DNA of 62,678 nt from Acinetobacter sp. ANC 3781 (lineage in GTDB: Bacteria > Pseudomonadota > Gammaproteobacteria > Pseudomonadales > Moraxellaceae). This document shows, piece after piece, positions 36,937-46,137 of the stretch. Positions within the stretch are counted from its first letter, which is position 1; the number at the start of each line of letters is the position of its first letter. Position numbers and translations under genes: made by a program. The notes under the pieces were generated by a model that searched no databases, was not told the DNA's origin, and was given only the letters and a program-made list of their open reading frames with translations. The stretch covers positions 1-62,678 of the forward strand of contig NZ_SJOH01000019.1 in assembly GCF_004331285.1 (NCBI RefSeq). Reading direction: 5' to 3'.

Positions 36937-37535
36937 CCGAGTTCTACCTCAATTTTCTTAGCAGCAGCTACAGACATAACAACTTTATCGAACGCGATCA
37001 AGCTAACAGGATCAATTGCAGCAGCATCAACCACATCAACGTGTGGAATGTTACGAGCAGCAAGATACAAGTTCTCATCAACAGCATCAGTAACGATTAA
37101 TGCACGAGTCGCATTCAAGTCGTTAAGTTTTGCAAGCAATTCTTTAGTTTTTGGAGCTGCAACAGCAAAATCTTCAACTAAAACTAAGCGATCTTGACGA
37201 ACAAGTTCAGCTAGGATGCATTGCATAGCACCGCGGTACATTTTACGGTTAACTTTTTGAGACCAATCTTGTGGACGGGCAGCAAAAGTTTTACCACCAC
37301 CAACCCAGATCGGGCTACGAATAGAACCAGCACGCGCACGACCCGTACCTTTTTGACGGAAAGGTTTTTTACCACCGCCAGATACATCGCCACGCGATTT
37401 TTGAGCTTTAGAACCTTGACGACCACCAGCTAAGTAAGCTGTAACAACTTGGTGTACAAGAGCTTCGTTAAACTCACGTCCGAAAGCAACTTCAGACAAT
37501 TCAACAGCAGAGCCGGAAACAGTATTTAAATTCAC
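36933..37535 (-). CDS. rplD: 50S ribosomal protein L4
   Basis: 200 residues. The extended loop containing [19 protein letters not shown] lines the exit tunnel. In E. coli, L4 represses the S10 operon through the rpsJ leader; whether this operates here is not shown. Confidence 0.98.
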   Translation of the reverse strand: MNLNTVSGSAVELSEVAFGREFNEALVHQVVTAYLAGGRQGSKAQKSRGDVSGGGKKPFRQKGTGRARAGSIRSPIWVGGGKTFAARPQDWSQKVNRKMYRGAMQCILAELVRQDRLVLVEDFAVAAPKTKELLAKLNDLNATRALIVTDAVDENLYLAARNIPHVDVVDAAAIDPVSLIAFDKVVMSVAAAKKIEVELG

Positions 37536-37546
37536 AATATTTCCCC

Positions 37547-38185
37547 TCAGGCCTTGATCGTAGGACGAACGATAACGTCGCCACCAGTAGCACCAGGAAT
37601 CGCGCCTTTAACAACAAGAACTGAACGTTCAGTGTCGATAGAAACGATTTCAAGACCCTGTACAGTTACGCGTTCAGCACCTAAATGGCCAGCCATTTTT
37701 TTGCCTTTGAACACGCGACCAGGAGTCTGGTTTTGACCAGTAGAACCTAGAACACGGTGAGATAGTGAGTTACCGTGAGTTGCGTCTTGCGTACGGAAAT
37801 TCCAACGCTTAACACCACCTTGGAAACCTTTACCTTTAGATTGACCCGTTACGTCAACAACTTGACCAACTGAGAACAATTCAACAGTAAGAGAACCACC
37901 AACTTCACGACCTTCAAGATCAGCTTCTGTAGCGCGGAATTCTTTAACTAAACGACCAGCAGCAACACCCGCTTTAGCGAAGTGACCTTTCTGAGGATTA
38001 GTTACGCGAGATTCGCGACGCTCACCAGTAGTGATTTGAATCGCTTGATAACCATCAGTTTCAAGCGTTTTGATTTGAGTGATGCGGTTAGGATCAACCT
38101 CAATCACTGTAACAGGTACAGAAACACCAGCATCTGTAAAGATACGTGTCATACCGCACTTGCGACCGACTAAACCAATAGCCAT
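37547..38185 (-). CDS. rplC: 50S ribosomal protein L3
   Basis: 212 residues from the ATG at 38185 ([16 protein letters not shown]); an ATG two codons upstream is in frame but has poorer spacing to AGAGG. The signature [20 protein letters not shown] surrounds the Gln that PrmB methylates. It is a primary assembly protein at the peptidyl transferase centre. Confidence 0.97.
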   Translation of the reverse strand: MAIGLVGRKCGMTRIFTDAGVSVPVTVIEVDPNRITQIKTLETDGYQAIQITTGERRESRVTNPQKGHFAKAGVAAGRLVKEFRATEADLEGREVGGSLTVELFSVGQVVDVTGQSKGKGFQGGVKRWNFRTQDATHGNSLSHRVLGSTGQNQTPGRVFKGKKMAGHLGAERVTVQGLEIVSIDTERSVLVVKGAIPGATGGDVIVRPTIKA

Positions 38186-38245
38186 GTGCATAAACCTCTA
38201 AAAAAGCGGCTTAATTAACTTAGAGTGTTAATTAACCCGAAAGCC

Positions 38246-38557
38246 TTAACCCAATGCGATCTGAACATCAACACCAGCTGCAAGATCTAATTTCATCAAT
38301 GCATCAACAGTTTTGTCTGTTGGTTGAACGATGTCGATCAAGCGCTTGTAAGTGCGGATTTCATACTGGTCACGCGCGTCTTTGTTAACGTGCGGTGAAG
38401 TTAGAACGTTAAAACGTTCGATGCGTGTAGGCATCGGAATTGGACCACAAACTTGTGCGCCAGTGCGTTTTGCTGTTTCTACGATCTCTTGAGCAGATTG
38501 ATCAATTAAACGATGATCAAAAGACTTCAAACGGATACGGATTCTCTGGTTAGACAT
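38246..38557 (-). CDS. rpsJ: 30S ribosomal protein S10
   Basis: 103 residues from the ATG at 38557 ([17 protein letters not shown]), nine bases after GGAG; the frame opens 12 codons earlier but 103 is the universal length. It is the first gene of the S10 operon and doubles as NusE in transcription antitermination. Confidence 0.98.
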
Positions 38558-38676
38558 ACCAGTAAACTCCAAGCCAAAAATATAAAGAATCACCTCTGAC
38601 GCATCTCACCTATTGGTAAGTGTCAAAGGCAGTGAAAATCACTAAGGTCATGATCGATGCCACGACTGTCACGATA

Positions 38677-38716
38677 TTAACTACTTTATTCGTAGTTAAC
38701 CCCTTTCATTAAAGGG
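38677..38716 (-). promoter_or_regulatory. Two hairpins in the S10 operon leader
   Basis: In the 5' leader, CCCTTT/AAAGGG (38701-38716, loop AATG) is followed by TTAACTAC/GTAGTTAA (38677-38699, loop of seven). The leader runs about 160 bases from the predicted start to rpsJ. It may be the local counterpart of the S10 leader control; no T-run follows directly, so simple termination is unlikely. Confidence 0.5.
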
Positions 38717-38722
38717 CCGCTC

Positions 38723-38751
38723 ATTATAGCCACTGTTTAACGCTTAAGCAA
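38723..38751 (-). promoter_or_regulatory. S10 operon promoter
   Basis: On the minus strand TTGCTT and a perfect TATAAT are separated by exactly 17 bases. The predicted transcription start is near 38716, about 160 bases before rpsJ. Confidence 0.8.
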
Positions 38752-38815
38752 ATCTCTTTTGTGCTTTTTAGTGGTTTTCTGACATTATAAATTTGTAACA
38801 TTGTTTAAAAATAAA

Positions 38816-39553
38816 TCAACATGCAGTATTTTGCAAAACATACTCTATTGCTTTATTTAATATTTGATTTCCTTGAATAAAATTAATTTTTGGCGACTTT
38901 TTTAATTGTTGTTCAGATTGTACATACTCTCCTGTAAAATTTACCCGCTCTTCATTATTTTCTAAAAACAGTTTTAATGTTTCTGGTGTAATCTCTGGAT
39001 GAAACTGGAATCCCAAGACATTTTTGCCAATTTGGTACATCTGGTTTCGGCAAACATCATTTTCGGCTAAATGAATCGCCCCTTTCGGTATTTCAAAGGT
39101 TTCACTATGCCATTGCATCACATTAAATTGCGCTGGCAATTCAAAACATGCTTCAGGCACATGATTAACTTTGCGCACCCCAGTCCAGCCTAATTCCTGT
39201 TTTTCATTGCGGCTAACCGCTGCACCCAATGCATTAGCGATAAGCTGAGCCCCCAAACACAAACCAATTGCGGGTTTGCCCATCGACAGATAACGTCGCA
39301 ACCAGCGTTTTTCGACTTTTAACCAAGGAAAATTTGCTTCATCATTCACACTCATTGGCCCACCCATAATAATGAGTAAATCCACATCTTCCACATGGGG
39401 TAAAGCTTCAATATCCAAAGGACGATCTACAGGTAATGCAAAAAACTCCGTTGCACTCATTTTAGCCTGGTGCTGTTTTAAAAATGGATAACAACTGCCG
39501 AACCCTTCACCAGCAATATGCTGAAAATAATGTACGTTTAAATGCGACTTCAT
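38816..39553 (-). CDS. Class I glutamine amidotransferase-like protein
   Basis: 245 residues of the stand-alone GMP-synthase-like amidotransferase group. The nucleophile Cys is in GLCLGAQ, and the His/Glu pair in QFHPE. It should hydrolyse glutamine or act on a gamma-glutamyl compound in the cytoplasm; the partner or substrate is unknown. It is divergent from metC across about 160 bp. Confidence 0.85.
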   Translation of the reverse strand: MKSHLNVHYFQHIAGEGFGSCYPFLKQHQAKMSATEFFALPVDRPLDIEALPHVEDVDLLIIMGGPMSVNDEANFPWLKVEKRWLRRYLSMGKPAIGLCLGAQLIANALGAAVSRNEKQELGWTGVRKVNHVPEACFELPAQFNVMQWHSETFEIPKGAIHLAENDVCRNQMYQIGKNVLGFQFHPEITPETLKLFLENNEERVNFTGEYVQSEQQLKKSPKINFIQGNQILNKAIEYVLQNTAC

Positions 39554-39711
39554 GCGCTCCCGCCTATTGTTGTGTTCTGATATAGGTTTAGCAAAAATGA
39601 AGCCAACATTATGTGCAAATTAACGTTTCTATACATTTCGGCATTTATATAGCCTAATGTTCAAGTTTCTCTTAAGCTAAGACTAATTTTGATACGACTT
39701 AGAGCAAAAAA

Positions 39712-40914
39712 TTGAAAAAGAATTCGCAAACAGAACTGATTCATGCACCACGTAAAGCGCCTCAGTACATTTCTACGGTCCAACCTCCCCTGTTTCGTGC
39801 ATCAACCATTATTTTTAAAGATACCAATGCACTGTTTAATCGCCATTGGACCGACGACTATGACTATAGTTATGGCACCCATGGTACACCGACTACTTTT
39901 ACTTTGGGCGACAACCTTGCCCAAATTGAAGGCGGTGAATATTGCCTGCTGGCGCCAAGTGGTTTGTCTGCCATCAATCTGGTAAATTCATGCTTTTTGG
40001 CACACGGAGATGAAGTTTGGGTTGCAGACAATATCTATGGTCCAAACATGGAACATCTACGCAATCTGGAAACACGTTACGGTATTACAGTTAAGGTTTA
40101 CAATCCAATAGATGTGGATAGTTTCCAACCTACGAATAAAGCCAAACTGATTTGGTTGGAAGCTGCAGGGTCAGTCACTTTAGAGTTTCCCGATTTGGTC
40201 GGCTTGGTCAAAAAAGCTCAAGCACACACTATCCTGACTGCACTGGACAATACTTGGGGAGCAGGCCTTGCCTTTAATGCATTTGATTTTTCTGATCAGC
40301 ATTTAAGTGTTGATCTGACCGTGCATGCATTGACGAAATACCCAAGTGGTGGCGGTGATATTTTGATGGGTTCGGTGGTGACAGATGACAAAAACCTGCA
40401 TCACAAACTGTTCCGCATGCATGCCATTCAAGGCATTTCTATCTCAGGGGATGATGCTGCACAAGTTCAACGCAGTTTAGCTTCCATGCGAGTTCGTTAT
40501 GAACATCAGTCTCAAAGTACTTTAAAACTACTGAACTGGCTGAAACAACAGCAAGAATTTGTTCAGGTGCTACATCCTGCCGATGACTCATCTGCTGGTC
40601 ATAATTATTGGAAAGAGATTTGTACCACAGGTGAAAGTACCGGCCTGGTCAGTGTTATTTTCAAACCTGAATATAGTTTGAAAGATATCCGCAGATTCTG
40701 CGATGCCTTACAACTATTTAAGCTGGGTTTTAGCTGGGGTGGCCCTATCAGCCTAGTCATGCTTTATAACTTAAAGGATATGCGTGTACTTGAGCATACA
40801 CATTTACAACAAGGATTATTGGTTCGTTTTTGTATAGGACTGGAACATCCAAGCGATTTAATTCAAGATATAGAAAACGCGTTAAAACAATTAAATACAC
40901 CACAACTCGAATAA
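39712..40914 (+). CDS. metC: Cystathionine beta-lyase (Cys/Met metabolism PLP enzyme)
   Basis: 400 residues with an unusual TTG start; no in-frame ATG precedes the conserved region. The PLP-binding Lys is K209 in HALTKYPSGGG, and the substrate-binding Tyr segment YSYGTHGTPT is near residue 53-62. Cystathionine beta-lyase converts cystathionine to homocysteine, pyruvate and ammonia for methionine synthesis. Other trans-sulfuration enzymes share this fold, but the GTHGTPT and the SGGGD(I/L) features favour MetC. It is followed after 33 bases by the HerA-like gene. Confidence 0.9.
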   Translation: MKKNSQTELIHAPRKAPQYISTVQPPLFRASTIIFKDTNALFNRHWTDDYDYSYGTHGTPTTFTLGDNLAQIEGGEYCLLAPSGLSAINLVNSCFLAHGDEVWVADNIYGPNMEHLRNLETRYGITVKVYNPIDVDSFQPTNKAKLIWLEAAGSVTLEFPDLVGLVKKAQAHTILTALDNTWGAGLAFNAFDFSDQHLSVDLTVHALTKYPSGGGDILMGSVVTDDKNLHHKLFRMHAIQGISISGDDAAQVQRSLASMRVRYEHQSQSTLKLLNWLKQQQEFVQVLHPADDSSAGHNYWKEICTTGESTGLVSVIFKPEYSLKDIRRFCDALQLFKLGFSWGGPISLVMLYNLKDMRVLEHTHLQQGLLVRFCIGLEHPSDLIQDIENALKQLNTPQLE

Positions 40915-40947
40915 CTCAGAACACAAGAAAATAAAATAGGAACAGAC

Positions 40948-42531
40948 ATGGGTACACCTATCGTTATTGCCAAGAAAACCTCGAATACTCAACAAGAGAT
41001 TGTTCTACATTCACAGTTCGCCAACCGTCACGGCTTAATCGCGGGTGCAACGGGAACGGGTAAAACGGTGACTTTAAAAGTTCTTGCAGAAAACTTTTCC
41101 CGAATGGGTGTGCCCGTATTTTTAGCCGATGCCAAAGGCGATGTTTCAAGCTTGGCTAAAGCGGGGTCAAGCAATGCTAAATTCGATGAACGCCTTAAAG
41201 TCCTAAAGATTGAATCTATCCCGTTTGCTGCATCACCCGTAGTGTTTTGGGACTTATTTGGCCAACAAGGTCATCCGATCCGTACTACGGTTTCGGAAAT
41301 AGGACCGTTACTATTAGCACAAATGCTCAATCTGAATGAGACACAGGAAGGGGTACTTTCGGCGGTTTTCCGGATTGCAGATGATCAGGGCTTACTGCTG
41401 ATTGATTTTAAGGACTTAAAATCAATCCTCGCTTATGTATCTGAACATGCTGCAGAATTTCAGGCGGAATACGGCAATCTTTCTCCTGCCAGTCTGGGTG
41501 CCATTCAACGCAACTTACTGGCTCTTGCAGACCAAGGTGGTGATCAGTTTTTTGGCGAACCCGCTTTAGACATTATGGATTTCATTCAGACTGACAGCCA
41601 AGGTCGCGGCAATATCAATTTACTTGCCGCAGACAAGCTGATGAATACCCCAAAACTGTATGCCACCTTCTTGCTCTGGATGCTATCAGAACTGTTTGAA
41701 CAATTGCCTGAAGTGGGCGATATGGATAAACCTAAACTGGTGTTCTTCTTCGATGAAGCGCATTTATTGTTTGATAATGCCAGCGCAGCGCTACAGGAAA
41801 AAATTGAACAGGTGGTGCGTCTGATTCGCTCCAAAGGTGTAGGAATTTATTTTGTCACTCAAAATCCACTCGACCTGCCTGAAAGCGTTTTAGGACAACT
41901 CGGTAACCGTGTACAACATGCCTTACGTTCCTTCACCCCGAAAGATCAAAAAGCGGTAAAAACGGCAGCAGATACTTTCCGTGCCAATTCTGAATTTAAG
42001 GTCGATCAAGCCATTACCGAACTGGGTGTCGGTGAAGCCTTAATTAGCTGTCTGGATGAACAAGGTATTCCACAAATTGTAGAGCGGGGCTGGGTGATGC
42101 CACCCTACTCTTCATTTAGCCCGATGAGCGTAGATGAACGTAAAATACTGATGAATCAAAGCATCGTTGCCGGGGTGTATGAACAACATATTGACCGCGA
42201 AAGTGCTTATGAAATGTTGCAGCAAAAAGTCGTCCAACGTCAGCAACAAGCAGTTGCTGAAGAAACAGCGAAACAGCAAGCCAAAGAACAAGAAGCGTTA
42301 GCCAAACAACAAGCAAAAGATCAGGAAGCTTTTGCAAAGCAGCAAGCACGCGAACAAGAACGTATTGCACGTGAGCAGCAGAAAGAAGCTGATCACGTAT
42401 CAAAACAACGCGAAAAAATGACTCAGGATATTGTCGGGACATTTGCCAAAAGTGCGGCACGCAGTTTAGGGGGCAGTACAGGACAAAAAATTGTCCGTGG
42501 TTTGCTCGGTTCTCTTTTCGGCAGAAAATAA
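40948..42531 (+). CDS. HerA-like helicase domain ATPase (DUF853/YjgR)
   Basis: 527 residues. Walker A GATGTGKT is at residues 33-40 and Walker [11 protein letters not shown] near 263-272, with the [14 protein letters not shown] arginine-finger region around 330. The C-terminal 100 residues form a highly charged Gln/Ala/Lys/Glu coiled coil ([17 protein letters not shown]), then a hydrophobic end. The family is named for similarity to archaeal HerA but its role in bacteria is unknown. AGGA lies seven bases before the ATG. A terminator follows at 42557. Confidence 0.9.
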   Translation: MGTPIVIAKKTSNTQQEIVLHSQFANRHGLIAGATGTGKTVTLKVLAENFSRMGVPVFLADAKGDVSSLAKAGSSNAKFDERLKVLKIESIPFAASPVVFWDLFGQQGHPIRTTVSEIGPLLLAQMLNLNETQEGVLSAVFRIADDQGLLLIDFKDLKSILAYVSEHAAEFQAEYGNLSPASLGAIQRNLLALADQGGDQFFGEPALDIMDFIQTDSQGRGNINLLAADKLMNTPKLYATFLLWMLSELFEQLPEVGDMDKPKLVFFFDEAHLLFDNASAALQEKIEQVVRLIRSKGVGIYFVTQNPLDLPESVLGQLGNRVQHALRSFTPKDQKAVKTAADTFRANSEFKVDQAITELGVGEALISCLDEQGIPQIVERGWVMPPYSSFSPMSVDERKILMNQSIVAGVYEQHIDRESAYEMLQQKVVQRQQQAVAEETAKQQAKEQEALAKQQAKDQEAFAKQQAREQERIAREQQKEADHVSKQREKMTQDIVGTFAKSAARSLGGSTGQKIVRGLLGSLFGRK

Positions 42532-42556
42532 CTTCTTTTTCCTATCAGGATTTTCA

Positions 42557-42592
42557 AAATTATGGGATATTCAGATATTCCATAATTTTTTT
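42557..42592 (+). terminator. Terminator of the HerA-like gene
   Basis: AAATTATGG/CCATAATTT, a nine-base stem that continues inward with ATAT/ATAT around TCAG, followed by seven T. Confidence 0.85.
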
Positions 42593-42605
42593 ATGGTTTT
42601 TTAAA

Positions 42606-42616
42606 AAGATGTATTT
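42606..42616 (+). promoter_or_regulatory. Upstream NsrR half-site
   Basis: AAGATGTATTT is an exact copy of one arm of the NsrR palindrome 25 bases downstream, in the same orientation. It lacks a matching right arm. Confidence 0.5.
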
Positions 42617-42630
42617 ACAATAATTTTTAT

Positions 42631-42653
42631 AAGATGTATTTTAAATACATCTT
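42631..42653 (+). promoter_or_regulatory. Perfect NsrR operator
   Basis: AAGATGTATTT and its exact inverted copy AAATACATCTT surround a single T, giving a 23-base perfect palindrome. It fits the NsrR consensus AANATGYATTTNAAATRCATNTT known from enterobacteria. It ends 27 bases before the globin-protein ATG at 42681. Nitric oxide should relieve repression by NsrR, encoded just downstream. Confidence 0.85.
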
Positions 42654-42680
42654 ATAGCCACAACAAAAGATGTTCTAGCC

Positions 42681-43445
42681 ATGACTCCACAACATATTGA
42701 ACTTGTTAAATCCACTGTCCCTGTCCTACGTGAAAATGGTGTTGCACTGACCAGCTATTTTTACAACCGCATGCTGAACAATAATCCAGAATTAAAAAAT
42801 GTCTTTAACTTAGATCATCAAACTAGTGGCCGTCAGCCACGTGCCTTAGCAGCAGCGGTATTGGCCTATGCAGAACATATTGAAAATCCAAGTGTTTTAG
42901 CTAAAGCGATTGAACACATCACAACTAAGCATGTCAGTCTTGATATTCAACCTGATCAATATGCCATTGTAGGTGACAATCTATTGCATTCAATTAGCGA
43001 AGTTTTAAATGTACCCTTCGAATCTGACCTGATTGCTGCTTGGAAAGAAGCTTATATGCAATTGGCAGGCATCCTGGCTGGGGTAGAAAAACAGAAATAT
43101 GAAGGTTTGGCTGCACAAAATGGCGGTTGGGCTGGATGGCGTGCCTTTGAAGTGACTGCAGTTGAAGCAACCGATGCCGGTAAACGTTTTACTTTAAAAG
43201 CACAAGATGGCAAGCCGGTTGTTGCTGCTGAAGCAGGAAGTTATATTTCTGTGAAAGTTAAAGTTCCTGGACATGACATTCAACAGCCACAACAATTTAC
43301 CTTTGCAGATGCTCAATCTGCAGATCAGTTTACCTTTGATGTAAAACCTGAAGTAAATCATACAGAGTATTCTGTAGCCAACATTTTGCTTGAAAACTAC
43401 CAAACAGGAGATGTGGTTCAGGTTTCTGCACCCGTTAAAGGCTAA
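42681..43445 (+). CDS. Flavohaemoglobin-like globin protein lacking the NAD domain
   Basis: 254 residues. The globin part (1-140) has the flavohaemoglobin heme-pocket residues: Tyr28 (B10), Gln52 (E7) and proximal His84 in TKHVSLDIQPDQY. The next part (about 150-254) resembles the start of the ferredoxin-reductase FAD-binding barrel (WRAFEVTAVEATD, SYISVKVKVPG, then GDVVQVSAPVKG). The RxYS FAD signature is replaced by QQFTF, and there is no NAD(P) domain, since the frame ends with a TAA after 'APVKG'. The FAD part is therefore degenerate or reshaped. The NsrR box and the neighbouring nsrR gene suggest nitric oxide detoxification with an unknown reductant. Confidence 0.85.
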   Translation: MTPQHIELVKSTVPVLRENGVALTSYFYNRMLNNNPELKNVFNLDHQTSGRQPRALAAAVLAYAEHIENPSVLAKAIEHITTKHVSLDIQPDQYAIVGDNLLHSISEVLNVPFESDLIAAWKEAYMQLAGILAGVEKQKYEGLAAQNGGWAGWRAFEVTAVEATDAGKRFTLKAQDGKPVVAAEAGSYISVKVKVPGHDIQQPQQFTFADAQSADQFTFDVKPEVNHTEYSVANILLENYQTGDVVQVSAPVKG

Positions 43446-43540
43446 ATGCTGAATAATTAATTCTGATTGAAAGTTCCTTTCGGGGGACTTTCAAGCTACC
43501 CTATAAATCTCCCTCCTCATCTTTATCTTTTAAAGACTCT

Positions 43541-43984
43541 ATGCAACTCAATAAATTTACTGATTATGCCTTGCGTCTATTGATGTACATCTCCAGACCC
43601 AGAGATATCCCCTATACCATTGCCGAGATTGCACGAGATTTACATGTCTCGCAAAATCATCTGGTTAAAATTGTTCATTTCATGGGAAAACAGGACTGGA
43701 TCATTACCACACGTGGAAAAGGCGGCGGGATTCGCCTAAATGCAGAAACTTTAAATTTAAATCTGGGTCAAATTGTGCGTATCCTGCAAGGCGATAACCA
43801 GATTGTGGAATGCAATACACCACCTTGCGTACTGCGCAGCAACTGTGGCCTTAAAGGCATTTTAGATCAAGCACTTGAACAGTTTTATCAATCCTTAGAT
43901 CACTATCGTTTAGGCGATGTACTTGATCAAAGTAGTTCCAGTAAAGTTACCACCTCACCCCTCATTTCGCTGATTAATCTTTAA
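43541..43984 (+). CDS. nsrR: Nitric-oxide-sensing repressor NsrR (Rrf2 family)
   Basis: 147 residues. N-terminal winged helix (MQLNKFTDYALRLLMYI, DLHVSQNHLVKIVH) with the RGKGGGIRL wing, and the iron-sulfur cysteines C91, C96 and C102 (C-x4-C-x5-C). NsrR holds an Fe-S cluster that reacts with NO and then releases DNA. It lies 95 bases after the globin protein and probably shares the operon controlled by the operator at 42631, giving autoregulation. Confidence 0.92.
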   Translation: MQLNKFTDYALRLLMYISRPRDIPYTIAEIARDLHVSQNHLVKIVHFMGKQDWIITTRGKGGGIRLNAETLNLNLGQIVRILQGDNQIVECNTPPCVLRSNCGLKGILDQALEQFYQSLDHYRLGDVLDQSSSSKVTTSPLISLINL

Positions 43985-44085
43985 ATCGCCAGCGGAAGTT
44001 TTACTGCTTTCAAAATGCAAAGGTCGCTTGCCTAGACGACTTCCTTTATAATGTTTCTTTGTAGATCATTTATTGAAGTTGAGTT

Positions 44086-44946
44086 ATGCACCACAGCAGA
44101 GGAAAATCCAAAAACAGTAAAATAGCCAATGCGCCTAAGCAAAAGATCAGCTATGAGAAAAAAGTTGATTCTGCCATTACTGAATATTCTGTGCGTTCAC
44201 TCAACTGGTTACGCCAAGCCGAATTCTTGATGAGTGCGCCAAAGCTCAACCTGTGTGTAGAAGATACAGGTTATGAGATTGCTTTTGCAGGCCGTTCAAA
44301 TGCCGGTAAATCCAGTGCCATCAATGCCTTAACCAATCAAAAACAGTTGGCACGTGCATCGAAAAAGCCGGGTCGCACCCAAATGATCAACTTCTTTAGC
44401 TTGGGTAATCCGGATCAGCGTCTGGTGGATTTGCCGGGTTATGGTTATGCAGCTGTACCTGAAGCAATGAAACTGGTTTGGCAGAAAGAACTGGAAAATT
44501 ATCTAATTCATCGTCAAAGCCTGCAAGGGTTGGTGTTGTTGATGGATATTCGCCATCCCCTGCAACACTTTGACGTGATGATGCTGGAATGGGCCTATTC
44601 ACGTAAATTGTTTGTCCATGTATTGTTGACTAAATCAGACAAATTGAACCGTGGCCCTGCATCAAAAGCGTTGCAAGAAGTGCAACAGCAATTGAGAAAA
44701 ATGAAGCTTAATTTTTCGATTCAGTTGTTCTCATCGATGAACAAACAAGGTTTGGAAGAACTTGCCAGCGTGATGGCCGGTCGTCTGAACTTTACCCTGG
44801 AACAAGCGACTGAATTCGATTTAGATAGCATTCCTGAAGCTGACGCCAACGATCTGGATGAACCAGTAGAAATTATGGATGCAGATGATGAGGCAGAGAT
44901 CGAAATTGCCGACGATGTGACCGATGAAAGCAGACAAGCTGATTAA
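44086..44946 (+). CDS. engB: Ribosome biogenesis GTPase EngB (YihA/YsxC)
   Basis: 286 residues, longer than the usual 200-215. GTPase motifs are G1 GRSNAGKS (69-76), G3 DLPGYGYA (about 115-122) and G4 TKSDKLNRG. It has an N-terminal basic extension of about 40 residues and an acidic C-terminal tail of about 48 residues (from EQATEFDLDSIPEADAND). EngB assists maturation of the large ribosomal subunit. The tail is unusual and its role unknown. A terminator follows. Confidence 0.93.
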   Translation: MHHSRGKSKNSKIANAPKQKISYEKKVDSAITEYSVRSLNWLRQAEFLMSAPKLNLCVEDTGYEIAFAGRSNAGKSSAINALTNQKQLARASKKPGRTQMINFFSLGNPDQRLVDLPGYGYAAVPEAMKLVWQKELENYLIHRQSLQGLVLLMDIRHPLQHFDVMMLEWAYSRKLFVHVLLTKSDKLNRGPASKALQEVQQQLRKMKLNFSIQLFSSMNKQGLEELASVMAGRLNFTLEQATEFDLDSIPEADANDLDEPVEIMDADDEAEIEIADDVTDESRQAD

Positions 44947-44986
44947 TACCGGTTGTCTGACAAAATTTATCATCTATTGATATTTG

Positions 44987-45026
44987 AATGTCCTCTATTG
45001 CTAAGCACAATTGAGGGCATTTTTTT
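44987..45026 (+). terminator. engB terminator
   Basis: AATGTCCTC/GAGGGCATT (one G-T pair) continues with ATTG/CAAT and is followed by seven T, about 40 bases after engB. Confidence 0.82.
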
Positions 45027-45052
45027 ATACTGCTCCTAAGTCGATGCAATCA

Positions 45053-45090
45053 TGATCACGGACCAAATAACTTGATCACAGACAAAATAA
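45053..45090 (+). repeat. Tandem 20-bp direct repeat before the PF10118 gene
   Basis: TGATCACGGACCAAATAA and TGATCACAGACAAAATAA start 20 bases apart (45053 and 45073), about two helical turns. The core contains the palindrome TGATCA. It ends 7 bases before the gene's start and may be a regulator site or leader element. Confidence 0.4.
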
Positions 45091-45097
45091 GGACAGG

Positions 45098-46045
45098 ATG
45101 ATGAAGTTTTTATCGTTATTGAAAAAGTCTAAAACTGGATCATCAATTGATTACCAAATCAAGCCGCGTAAAGTCAAATTTGAATGGCAACAGACCCCTG
45201 TCGACTGGATTCCCAATCAGCCTTTTGTCAGTTATTTCGTCAATGAAATTAATATGATTTTACCTGCGGGCGAATTCTGGTTCTGCCGTTTATATAACAA
45301 AGTCTTGCCACAAATTAGCGATGAAAAACTCAAACAGGATGTCAAAGCTTTTATCCGCCAGGAAGCCATGCATGCACAGGCACATGCTTCAGCGAATAAA
45401 GAATATCTCTCGGTGCGCAACATTGATGTAGAGCGCAATCTTAAACTCATGGATTTCCTCTTTGGCACGTTACTGGCAGACCAACCGCTCGGTTTAAGGG
45501 TACCAAAATCACTCGAACATCAGTGGGACTTATTTCGTCTCGGCATTATCGCTACAGTTGAGCATATGACCTGCGTGCTGGGAAAATATATTTTGTATAA
45601 CCAATATTGGGAACAGCTTGGTGCCGATCCTGCCATGCTCGATCTGGTCAAATGGCACGGCGCAGAAGAAATAGAACACCGTACCGTAGCCTTTGATTTA
45701 TACCGTCATCTCGGCGGTGGCTATATTGCGCGTTATTACTTAAGTGTGGTGGTCATTGCAGGTGTGCTTGGTTTATGGGTCGATGGTGCAGCGCATATCA
45801 TGCAGCAGGATGAACGTTTTAAATCTGTTCGCCCCCAGGTATTTAAACCGTGGATCTGGCGTGAATGGTATCGCATTTCACAAAAAGATAATCGCTTAAT
45901 GCCGAACCCACTGTGGCTGGTTTCACAACAACTGGGATATTTAATGCCTTGGTACGATCCGGTGCATGAAGCCAAAACTGAAGATGCAATTGCCTATTTG
46001 AACACTTCCCCTGCTGCAAAACGGGCAGCACTGAAAGTCGCTTAA
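45098..46045 (+). CDS. Metal-dependent hydrolase family protein (PF10118-like)
   Basis: 315 residues, mostly helical, with ferritin-like metal-ligand segments RQEAMHAQAH (about 90-99), EHMTCVLG (about 155-162) and HGAEEIEH (about 187-194). This is the pattern of the PF10118 'putative metal-dependent hydrolase' group, which resembles diiron oxygenases. The reaction is unknown. Two adjacent ATGs at 45098 and 45101 follow AGGACAGG. A terminator follows at 46068. Confidence 0.85.
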   Translation: MMKFLSLLKKSKTGSSIDYQIKPRKVKFEWQQTPVDWIPNQPFVSYFVNEINMILPAGEFWFCRLYNKVLPQISDEKLKQDVKAFIRQEAMHAQAHASANKEYLSVRNIDVERNLKLMDFLFGTLLADQPLGLRVPKSLEHQWDLFRLGIIATVEHMTCVLGKYILYNQYWEQLGADPAMLDLVKWHGAEEIEHRTVAFDLYRHLGGGYIARYYLSVVVIAGVLGLWVDGAAHIMQQDERFKSVRPQVFKPWIWREWYRISQKDNRLMPNPLWLVSQQLGYLMPWYDPVHEAKTEDAIAYLNTSPAAKRAALKVA

Positions 46046-46067
46046 AGCAATCACACAAATACCAAAC

Positions 46068-46094
46068 AGTAGGGCTTTATGCCCTGCTTTTATT
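46068..46094 (+). terminator. Terminator after the PF10118 gene
   Basis: AGTAGGGC/GCCCTGCT, an eight-base stem with one T-G pair and loop TTTAT, followed by a T-rich stretch. Confidence 0.7.
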
Positions 46095-46137
46095 TACACT
46101 ACAATAAATCCAGATAAGAAAAAAATCAGGATAAAAA

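Noticed and set aside
25002..38557. Unusual insertion or rearrangement in the ribosomal cluster
   Set aside because: All 28 genes were checked in order (rpsJ to rplQ); the order is the classical one with no extra gene.
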